Part shown: positions 55,733 to 64,000 of the stretch, piece after piece
How the letters are laid out: each line of letters begins with the position of its first letter
Position numbering within the stretch: the stretch's first letter is position 1
Assembly: GCF_003369915.1 (NCBI RefSeq)
Contig: NC_046676.1
Span: 3,720,001 to 3,784,000, forward strand
DNA: 64,000 nt
Direction: 5' to 3'
Source of the DNA: Drosophila miranda
Taxonomy: Eukaryota > Arthropoda > Insecta > Diptera > Drosophilidae
Position numbers and translations under genes: made by a program
Notes under the pieces: model-generated
What the model was told of the DNA's origin: nothing
Seen by the model: the letters and a program-made list of their open reading frames with translations, nothing else
The model's database searches: none

Positions 55733-57473
55733 TGTAACGCTTGGATCAGCCGAGAGAGCTAGTTCGCAGCGCCATCTAGTGGTCGGCACCGTAATGGCCG
55801 TGGCAGAGCATACACCCTCTATGGGCTAGGTTTGGGAGGTCACGAAAAGGGGCAGATTTAACAGCCCAGATTGTCAACTTTCTCTGGCATTTCCCTTGTT
55901 CTATGAGAGGGCCCGAAGGTTCTAGCATGTTGAGGGGCTTGGCTTCGGTCTCTTCCCGTTTTGGCGCTCGACCCGAGCATTCGTTTTCTTTTATCAGAAA
56001 AAAAAAAAATATATTTTTATCTAAGTGCTTCAGAAACGAGAAAGTCTCGAGTTAATTCGGCGTTAGTTTTTCCAAGCTAGGACCGGCTATTGGCGCAGTT
56101 TATACGGCAGAAGAGGAACGCCGTGTCGTCGCATTTTCATTACAATACCGACCCGGTTCAGCTTCACGGATCCAAAGACGCCGAGGCGTCGAGTAGATCG
56201 AGAGGCCGAGGGACGCAAAAGGGGTCCAGAGGAGCAGCCGAAGCTGCGGTGGAAAATTTACAGGCCCAAGTACCCGGGCACCAACGACGCTAGCGGCAGT
56301 TGAGTGGTTTTTGGAAGAGGAAAAAAACTCCATCTTCTGGTGGGAGAGCGAGACAAGGAAGGGCTACATAGCGCAGACTGAGCGCGACCAAGAACAGTCT
56401 GAGATTTCGAGTGGCGGCGCGAGTGGTCGTCGAAAACAGCCCGATTGCGGAAGGTCGGGAAGAGATCGGGAAGGCAGAAATTTGAAAAGAAATAATATGT
56501 GTATTGTCGAGTGTTTTATGTTAATTTAAATAATTTTTTTTGTTAGTTTTTTTTGAGAAAGACATCGGCAGTCGGCAAGGGGCGGCGCGAACGAGAAAAA
56601 GAAAAAGGGCGAGAAAGTTTTTTTTTAATGTAATGAGTCGCTCAAAGTAAGTGTGGAGAGAGGAAAGTGGGAATTTGTGAGTGAGTTTTTGTTGTGCTTT
56701 ATGCCACTCCCTATCGGAGTTCTCGTTCCAGGTCCGATTCTCCTCCGGAAAGCGCTTTCGTCGGTGGACATGCGGATCTGCGGTTGAGTGTGAAAGAGAA
56801 ATGTAAAAGACTCAACTCGAACGATTTGACTCGAGTCCCACTGAACAAGTAAAGAGGAGAGTGACAAATACTTTATATGCTTCCCCCCTTACTGTTTCTA
56901 TTTCTTCCCCCCTTTCGGTTTGGCCGTTGTTAATCTTTTTATATGTGAAATAATTATTCATTTTGTTTATCACTATTATTAAGTCATTTTGAAATTCCAT
57001 CTATTTTATCTGTTTTATGCGTACCTATTTTTGGGTTAGGTTTAGTTTTAGTTTAGAAATTTGTTTATGTAGGGTTCAATAAATTTTATAATGTTCTAGA
57101 ATATAGTTTTTGTTTGCCTTCGGCTAGCCAGATGCCCCTGAGAGCCCCATGAGAACGCAGAGGGGTCATTCCGTGAAAATTGCGACCTATGGATGGCCAA
57201 GGAAGGGAGGGTCAATCCGCTTCAACGAGATCGGAGGCGAGGAAAAGCGTTCGGGAACAGGTAGAAGAAAGAGCCAATTATGTGTTCAGTCGAATTTTAG
57301 GTCCAAATTAACTCTCGTCGTAGCACGCACAGATTATAACCTTGTAATAATGAGAATAGGCATTAAGTGAGAGGAGGGCAAGATCACCACCCCAACTAGC
57401 CGACGAGCCTCCCAGCCGGGAATATCCGCGTGCCTCCTTCTCTCACTCCCCGACACCAGCCAAGTTCGTTACA
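55733..57473 (+). repeat. LTR4 (3' LTR of copy 3)
   Basis: About 1741 bp. A 15-bp deletion at about 55854 explains most of the length difference. AATAAA at 57078-57083. Several private substitutions (AAAGCGCTTTCG, TGCCTCCTTC, GACACCAGCC). Confidence 0.92.
55769..55782 (-). promoter_or_regulatory. CTCF-consensus-like site in LTR4
   Basis: Identical 14-mer; about 2.4 kb upstream of the open shu-like copy of unit 8. Confidence 0.5.
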
Positions 57474-57477
57474 GGGT
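57474..57477 (+). repeat. Target site duplication, right (GGGT)
   Basis: Partner of 32761-32764. Host sequence resumes as GGGTACATAGAACAC. Confidence 0.9.
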
Positions 57478-58174
57478 ACATAGAACACTTGGCCGGAACC
57501 AGCACTCCCCACATAAATATCACTTCTATCCGTCGCCTGCGACTAGAAACGGTAAAAGATTTTCTAATTATACTAGACTACAAAATTAAATTTTTTAATT
57601 ACTTTTCAAATACGCAGACAGATTTGGGGCGTTAGAAATGTTTAATGAATTATTGGTTTTTCATGGTGTGGTTTTATCTATTCGTTCTATGAACTGGCAC
57701 ATCTACATAAATATGTACTCAGGAGTACTTAAAAGTAGCTAATCGTGTAGAAAAAAAACTTTGTGGGCAGTTCGACCTTTTTCGTTACAACATTTTTTTA
57801 TTTATATAAAAAGTTCAATAAAAGGGAGTAGCTAAAATTAGCATATCTTGAATCAAAATCGAGAAATATGGTTTCCCATCCTCGACGGAACGATTAACCC
57901 ATTGTCGCCCAAGGCGGTTTTTTAATATTCCACCATAAATAAAGAAAGTGAAAGGTATCGTGTGTGTGTGTTTTTTTTTTTTGTAATTTCAGAGAAAAGA
58001 TTTACAAACAGTATTATTTTCCGCAGTTTTCCTGTTTAATTAAAGAGGTCATAAGTGGGCTAAGGTCGTTTTTTCATCGGTATATACTTGGTATATTTCT
58101 GAGGGTGTCACTGCCTAGCGCGCATTTTTGTAATTAACCCAAACAAGTTAAAGTTGGGAAAAAGTGTGGAAAAA
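57478..58174. other. Unit 8 spacer upstream of shu-like gene
   Basis: Same spacer as 2275-3039 but lacking two short segments: about 25 bp before the GT/T tract near 57955 and about 15 bp near 58029. Promoter effects are possible. Confidence 0.5.
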
Positions 58175-59635
58175 ATGGAAGATTATTTTTCATATTGCAC
58201 TCAAATGCTCAAGGAACCACTGCAACTTGGGTAAGCATCGAAATTTGATACATTTGCACAATCATGTGCTACCTAGACGCTGCCTCTTACTCTTCTAGAA
58301 AACTCGTTGGCTCTGGCTCAAAATTTGAGGTAGAACAGTCGCCATTTGGGGCTGGCGATGATGATTTTAATGTCGACGAAATGGAAGATTGTGATAACGC
58401 TCCAGATGTTGATGAAGAAGAGCTCGCTTCTCCATGGACCCAATCGTTTGAGGAACTCAAAAAATTGATGGAGCCGATCAATGAGAACATTTTTAAGCGC
58501 ATCACACGTGAGGGGCACCAGGGCCGAGGTCTGGTGCCAGACAAGGCACGTGTCGCTGTGCGCTATAGTGGTTATTGGGAAGGCGAGAGTTCTCCTTTTG
58601 ATTCCTCATTGATGCGCCGAACTAAATTATATTTTGTGACCGGTGCCGGTTGCGATGTGCTAGAAGGCCTCCAGGCTGCTGTACTTACCATGCGCCCATA
58701 TGAAAAAGCCGAGTTTATTATATCCTATAAGTTGCTGTTTCACGAGATAGGCTGCCCGCCGCGCATTAAACCACGTTCAGATGGACTTTTCAAAATCGAA
58801 GTTCTTGACTTCACATTGATCGGGGACTCAGATGCCTTCGCGTCAATGGCCGCTGTGGATCGGGACAAGTTTGCAATAGTTTACCCCAAGGCATTAGACA
58901 TGCACATGCATGGCAAGGACTGTGTGAAGCGCTTTCGCTACCGCAACGCCGTCACTGCCTTCGAGCGGGCGGTAACCTCTCTAAACTATTGCCGCCTAGC
59001 CAATGATGAGGATGAGCGCAAGCAAATCGCTCTGTTGATCACTCTCAATGTAACTATGCAACTTGTAGCGTCGTGGCTCATCCCCACTTATGTGTTTTTT
59101 TTTAAAACTTTTCCAGCAAAACTTGATGATCTGCTACAATAAATTGCATAATCCCAAACGCGTGTGCATCACGATGAAAGCCTTGCGGCGTCTCACTGAA
59201 AATAAGCCTTCCTGTAAGGCCCTCTACCAGGAAGGTTGCGCCCTGTCCGCCTTAGGCGAATATAAGGATGCTCGGTGTATTTTTATGCGGGCTCAAGCCA
59301 AGCAGCCCGATAACAATGAGATCAGTGCTAAGATTACTGACCTGGACAAGAAAATAAAAAAATACAAAGAGTCATCTCAGGACATTTGGACTCGTGCGTT
59401 GTCAGGCCAGAAGTTTAAAGAAGTAAAGGATGAAACCAAATGTAATCCCAGTGTTGAAGAACTTGTGAAGGAGCTTGAGACTTCCGAAAAATCGTCGGTG
59501 GGACTTTTGCGGGGTGCCTATATAAACTCGGACATTGTAATGTTATCCAAAATGGCCAAGGAGCACAAAATGAAACTATCGGTGTCCCCTATTGACGAGA
59601 ATGACTTGACGTTGTCCAAGCTAAATCTGCACTGA
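58175..59635 (+). CDS. shu: shutdown-like FKBP-TPR co-chaperone, uninterrupted copy (unit 8)
   Basis: Exons 58175-58230, 58299-59049 and 59117-59635. About 441 aa. It carries a Glu to Val change in the FKBP domain (KLYFVTGAG where other copies have FETGAG) and Gln to Arg in IFMRAQAK. The upstream flank is cut by the retroelement block ending at 57473. Confidence 0.86.
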
Positions 59636-60009
59636 TGTGTTTCCCATTGAAGGATTAATCCATTTAAATAAACAACAGACAACCAAATTGAATATTTTAC
59701 ATTAGTTCTAGAAGAACTTAACGTTTATGTTGTACATACTGAAGAGTATGAAAATGAAATGTGTTTTAGAAATACGAGTACAAGAATATATTTACGTTCT
59801 GTTGGTCAGAAAATGTCATCTGTTTTTGGAATATATTTTGTTTTTAAGCTGAAGCTCTGAGGACTATTTATTACTTATTTGATTGCATTTATATTCAGGT
59901 AGTCACATAAATCAACAGTTTGTTGTGTTTGGGCTCACAAAGTGAGAAGAATGTTTTACGTCTAAGAAGTTGGATGGCTAACAACGTAGATATATGTAGG
60001 AGTAATTAT

Positions 60010-60452
60010 TTAAAAATTGGAGGAATGACGATTTAGATCCTCAACCTTAAGATGTGTATCCTTTGGATTATGCACTACCAAAACGGTTATCTTGCCATCA
60101 GGTGTTAGCAGGACCTCGTGGAATCTGGTACGGACTCGCAGCATGGTCAGGAGCTGTGCTGGCTCCATTTTTGATAGAAATGCCTGACACTTTTCACGCG
60201 AATTCTCATAAAGACAGGCATGTTGAAGTGCGTCTTGGCGTTCCATTGACGTTTTGATCGGCACACCGGAACGATTCATGATTAATATTTCTTCAACCCC
60301 TGGCTTTTCCTCTAAAAGTCGGTATACCTCATCAATATAACTCTTGGTTCGCTTGGGCTGTGGAATTGGCGATTAGTTAGTTGAATTTTAATACTTTGAG
60401 GTATACATTTGATAGATAGGTATGTGCAAACCTCAGTTTCGGCTGCCTGCAT
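60010..60452 (-). CDS. Roadblock-like dynein light chain (unit 9)
   Basis: Exons 60432-60452 and 60010-60357. Open, MEPAQ and VVHNPKD as in unit 2. Confidence 0.8.
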
Positions 60453-60573
60453 TGTGTGTAGTGTATCTCAGAGCTCTACGCTTTGAGATCAGCTGGTAGC
60501 TCAAAAATAATGAATTTACTTGTTTGAATCAACTATCGCTAAGCTTGCTATAATTTAACACTATAAAAAGTGA

Positions 60574-60768
60574 TTAGGCACACACTCCATCTACTCCATC
60601 AGCCCATCGTTTGGCACTGACTTTCGTCATAAATAAAACCATTGCTAGAATAATCAACAACAGAAAAAAGAACAATTTACGTCTCATCTTAGCTGCTATC
60701 TTTAGCTCCAAATGTTTTCGTACGAAGTCATAAACAGTTTTTGTACTATCAACAATTAACACACACAT
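60574..60768 (-). CDS. 64-aa membrane ORF (unit 9)
   Basis: Open, with Leu to Arg before the helix (MRRKLFFF). The following poly(A) signal is deleted. Confidence 0.45.
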   Translation of the reverse strand: MCVLIVDSTKTVYDFVRKHLELKIAAKMRRKLFFFLLLIILAMVLFMTKVSAKRWADGVDGVCA

Positions 60769-61158
60769 TTTAAACCATGAAAATGGAATTATGACTGGAT
60801 TGAATGGAGTGAAAACTCAAATTTAATTTAAAATTAAAAAAAATGTTGGCGGCTAGTTTCAAATTGACCAAAAGGGTATGTTAATGCAAGCAGTTTATTT
60901 AAGTGTGAACTGCTTGCTCAACAAAATTCACAAATTTCCGATTTTTGTGGAGAGCCCTGTTTGGTGCTGCGCGTTAAGTCTCGCAGACTCTTTTGATGAC
61001 ATAGGTTCGAGACCGCCCGGAGACAAAGACTCAAAATTCGAATTTGAATGCGTTTTTGAAATGAATCGCAGAGAGCGGCGGGTGCCCCTCTCTTTGGCCG
61101 GGTTAATTTTACAATAATTAATGCCGTAAATGCAAGAGGAGGTAGATTGATTGAACAG

Positions 61159-61202
61159 GTGGGAATTCGCCTTCGGTGCCCGTAACGGTTATCAAATCCG
61201 TG
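61159..61202 (+). pseudogene. SNAP29 exon remnant (unit 9)
   Basis: Only the first 44 bases of the exon remain before the array boundary. Confidence 0.6.
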
Positions 61203-62519
61203 GGAAAACTATCATCCTTGTTTCCCTCCACAATATTTTGAACATTTATGTAACGTACGAGTAAGAGTATAGGCGTATAAGGGTAAGGGTGGGCTGGCAT
61301 TTATATTTCTGACCCGATATATGTTCTTGACGCCCAGTTCTCAGAGGCAGAGAAACCAAATTTTGTGTGTAATGGGTCGCGGTTTTCTAGTGTGATGGTT
61401 GCTGTGACGCGTTTTACAAACTAGTCAACTTTTCTAGAGATCATGGCTAGCTATGGGGGATCTTTCGCCCAGGGCTATTTGGATGGGCTGGATCTTTTAG
61501 TTGTTCTAGTTAAACACATAAAAAAGATAACGCCAACCTGGCGTTAGGGGTTACAGAAATCCAGTCGATTGTGTCATATGTATAGCCGCGCGGATTCAGG
61601 TGTTGTTATTTCGAGTTTACCCACCCAAACATGTAAACACTGCTCTTTTATTCCGTGTTAGTCCTTAAGCCTTAATATATTCTCCTCCCAGTACCCCATT
61701 GTAATTACTTTACTCCAATTAAATATCAACTAATCTTCATTGTATTTTCATTATAATAATCATATATTACAGCCTGTCAGCGTCTGGCGTTTTGTGAGGA
61801 TATGCGCCATCGAAGTTACTGAGCCATCACTTGGGAAGTGTGCCGTCTCAATGATTGCACATTATTCAAAAATTCCGAACTTCTCATAAAACGATTTAAC
61901 ACGATAATAGCTTGATGCTAGGGGTTTGATCAACTATATGTATAGGAAAAAGAATATATGTACATACATATATGCATAGGTTTTTTGTAAATATATGTAT
62001 GACGATGAGAAAATTTAAATGCAAAACTGAAATATTATTATTATCAGCAATCAGTCTTGTTGGTGGCTTATAATTGGTTCTCTATCGCTGCAACGAACTT
62101 GCATGCAAGCGGGGGTTATTTAACTGTAACTGTATGTAACAGTAATTAAATGTTGGGTCTTAAAACAGGGCTTCATTCTGGAGAGCACTTATTAAATTTT
62201 GGCACGCGAATTGATATATTGAGGCGGTCTTGGCATGTGCACCATGCCCCCTTAACAGATTTAACTGATATTAGCCACATGTGCGAAAATTCTTTGGTAG
62301 AGATTGGTTACCTGATGGGAGGGGCTATGTAACTTTCTTTTATTTTTTTGTTCTTTCTTCGGTTCCCTCTATTAATATTATTTTAAGGGAACGTTCTAAA
62401 GAACAAGGGCTGGATAATACAACCGAGACGGACCGGTGAGACGGACACCACCTTTTGGTTCCCATCGATGATGTCACTATCCTGTATATGAGTATCACCA
62501 AGTGACGGTCTACTCACAG
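61203..62519. other. Non-array flank, no gene recognised
   Basis: No convincing coding region. It contains a small perfect hairpin (AACGCCA-ACC-TGGCGTT, 61529-61545) and a TATG/CATA-rich tract at about 61945-61995. The texture suggests decayed transposon sequence, but no family is recognised. Confidence 0.4.
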
Positions 62520-63260
62520 ATTCGCTTGGGCTTCCGTACTGTCTTCTGGTACGACGTTGTTAAAGGCTCCCTCGCTGTCGAGAAAGAGAGATTACTTCAT
62601 GGAGTGCCGTTTCCGTGGATGTTGTAGCCATGTTGGTATTTATAGGTGCTGTCAGTTTTAGCCTAGTTTTGTCCATGTTACACCAATTCTTTTGAGATAC
62701 CCCACCAAAGAGCTGCTTTTGAGAGGATCTTTTGTAGCCTAGCAAGTTCTGAAGTAGTTGTAGACTAGCTTTGTAGTCTGACCAGTGTAACTCTTAGTTA
62801 TCACTTTTAACTCTGTTGAAAAAGAGTTCTGCATCTTCTGAGTAGGCCATCTACTTGCTTTGACCACCAGACTACCCTAGGTTTTGTTTCATGCCTAGCC
62901 TTGATTCATGCTTCCGTGAACCTGTTGTGTGTCTGGGTATATTGGTGATTTAGAGGGGAGTAGCTCCGCCAAGGTTGTGCTATATATTTGGATAAATATA
63001 GTCAACAGTTTGTGGCTCTGTGGTCTGAGAAGGAGTGGTCCTCTAGGACTTTCCAGCTCTTGAAAGCTCGCCGCCGTGTTGTCGCCGGATTTTGCACTTA
63101 TTTTGAGCTGATTGTAGCTTGTAAGTTGTAACTTGTAGCACAGGCCTTCTCTCCTACTGTCTCAGGCACCTGGATTAGGACTATTTCGCTTTTAACAGAG
63201 TTAAGAGGGTCCTTCCGGAATTTTCCCTACTCTGCTGGGAACTCCAGCGCTCATGCCAAC
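62520..63260 (-). mobile_element. Decayed non-LTR (LINE) retrotransposon, RT fragment
   Basis: On the minus strand, STETALHEV (62593-62619) and, in another frame, FLDSEGAFNNV (62553-62585) match the start of the RT palm in Drosophila LINEs of the Jockey/R1/LOA kind, where motif A reads FLD-x-EGAFNNV. The upstream minus-strand sequence (to about 63260) is coding-like but full of frame breaks, in the position of the endonuclease-RT linker. Too damaged to name the family. Confidence 0.6.
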
Positions 63261-64000
63261 TTGTCCTAACAAATTACAGACAAAACAAGGTTGTAGACCC
63301 GATCTAGTAGATCTCCTGCCGATAATTCGAATTTGCAAAATCTTTAATCGGCAATGTCCTTCAACGGTACTTGTGACTCAAGGACACTGCTTGTACATAT
63401 TTTGTTTTTACAGCCCTCTGCTTGTGCGCCTTGACCCATTAATAGTTTTTCTTTTTGTTAAAACCCATTAATTTTTATTAATTTTCATTATAAATTATAT
63501 TTTTCGTTTTGGTTTGGCATTATTGGAGTATATGTATTTTTGCTTACACTTTAAACATCGTATAACATATATAATATATATTTGATTACCGAAACAGCAA
63601 AATATAGGATACATATGTGTATATTAGCTTTAACGATGCACATTTTCAAGACCCTTTCAAGACATTGTACATTGAGCGGGTGGGATGTTACAAATGTTAC
63701 ACGTTTTTCTGTGGGTACGTCGATATCGATATGAATATTTCGAATTTACTTGTACTCGGAACGCCATCAAGTTACATGCATTTCAATATCTATTCTATTC
63801 AATATCTATTCTCTTGATAGGCCAAAAAATTGGTATAAATATGAATATACTCTGTTTTGGGAAGTAGCACATTTTTTTTCTTACATCACCACATTTTCTA
63901 CTCATAATGAAAAATAATGTACAAACAATTTATCTGAATTGACAGGAATTTGGTTTTTCTTTCTTCTTTTTAAGATTTGAGCAAATTGCTTTTGATTTTC
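63261..64000. other. AT-rich flank, no gene recognised
   Basis: Short open frames only. There is a 16-bp direct near-duplication (TTCAATATCTATTCTA then TTCAATATCTATTCTC) at 63782-63813. Confidence 0.4.

Larger units (their letters stand above)
32765..57473 (+). mobile_element. Ty3/gypsy LTR retrotransposon, triple head-to-tail array sharing LTRs
   Basis: The order is LTR1-internal 1-LTR2-internal 2-LTR3-internal 3-LTR4. Adjacent copies share a single LTR, and only the outermost ends carry the target duplication. A full copy is about 9.4 kb. Pol has the Ty3/gypsy order RT-RNase H-integrase, and no envelope gene lies between pol and the 3' LTR, so this is not an errantivirus-type element. The three internal regions differ by a handful of substitutions and small indels, which implies recent duplication or ongoing homogenisation. 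The Drosophila family name is not assigned with confidence. Confidence 0.93.
30438..59718 (+). repeat. Array unit 8 (long type), split by retroelement block
   Basis: Host sequence is 30438-32764 and 57478-59718, 4568 bp once the insertion and one target duplication are removed. Neither shu-like deletion is present. The insertion lies 30 bp after the stop of the possible orphan exon and about 0.7 kb upstream of the shu-like start. Confidence 0.95.
1..61202. repeat. Head-to-tail tandem array of a multigene unit (8 full copies + 1 partial)
   Basis: The unit that begins at position 1 restarts at 4569, 8633, 12711, 17296, 21810, 25862, 30438 and 59719, always in direct orientation and with near-identical sequence. 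Long units are about 4.51-4.59 kb and short ones about 4.05-4.08 kb; the difference is a 513-bp deletion in the shu-like gene. The order is L-S-S-L-L-S-L-L, then a partial copy that stops at 61202. The left edge of the window lies inside the array. The phase chosen for unit starts is arbitrary. One unit (the eighth) is split by retroelement DNA. Copies this similar can be collapsed or misordered in an assembly, so the true copy number is uncertain. Confidence 0.97.
59719..61202 (+). repeat. Array unit 9 (truncated)
   Basis: 1484 bp. Identity with the other units ends at AAATCCGTG (61202), inside the SNAP29 exon, marking the array's right end. Confidence 0.9.

Noticed and set aside
1..64000. 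CRISPR arrays, rRNA genes, prokaryotic operons
   Set aside because: The repeats are multigene kilobase units with spliced eukaryotic genes; no short spaced repeats or rRNA sequence were seen.

Overview
The window looks like insect, almost certainly Drosophila, DNA. It has 66-74 nt GT-AG introns, AATAAA signals just after stop codons, and proteins that read as fly Shutdown (FKBP-TPR co-chaperone), Roadblock/LC7 dynein light chain and SNAP29. It also has a Ty3/gypsy LTR element and a decayed LINE. The repeat structure suggests heterochromatin or a sex chromosome, but the chromosome cannot be read from the sequence.

Positions 1-61202 are one head-to-tail tandem array of a multigene unit: eight complete copies (4.05-4.59 kb once the insertion is removed) and a ninth truncated at 61202. 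The array continues beyond the left edge. Unit order on the plus strand: a two-exon Roadblock-like gene (minus), a 64-codon single-pass membrane ORF (minus), a spacer with a 10-bp-stem hairpin, the 3' half of a SNAP29 gene (plus), a 37-codon hydrophobic ORF (plus), a possible orphan terminal exon (plus), a roughly 0.77 kb spacer, and a three-exon shutdown-like gene (plus) convergent with the next unit's Roadblock gene. shu-like is uninterrupted in units 4, 5 and 8, carries an in-frame 513-bp deletion in unit 3 and is frameshifted in units 1, 2, 6 and 7. The Roadblock-like gene is open in all nine units, with a changed C-terminus in unit 5. Only unit 7 keeps an open SNAP29 terminal exon.

Unit 8 is split at 32761-57477 by a 24.7 kb block of gypsy-type sequence: LTR-internal-LTR-internal-LTR-internal-LTR, with one 4-bp target duplication (GGGT) at its outer ends only. 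Each internal region has a primer binding site, a 1.2 kb leader, a gag that begins with a RING-H2 finger, a protease in the -1 frame, a pol with RT, RNase H and integrase in a further -1 frame, and a polypurine tract. There is no env. Copy 1 has a 44-bp deletion in RT; pol is open in copies 2 and 3.

Right of 61202 is non-array DNA: about 1.3 kb not recognised, a decayed minus-strand LINE reverse transcriptase (about 62520-63260), and AT-rich sequence to the end.

The array co-amplifies a piRNA-pathway co-chaperone homologue and a dynein light-chain homologue. That fits the pattern reported for co-amplified germline genes on Drosophila sex chromosomes, but this link is inference.
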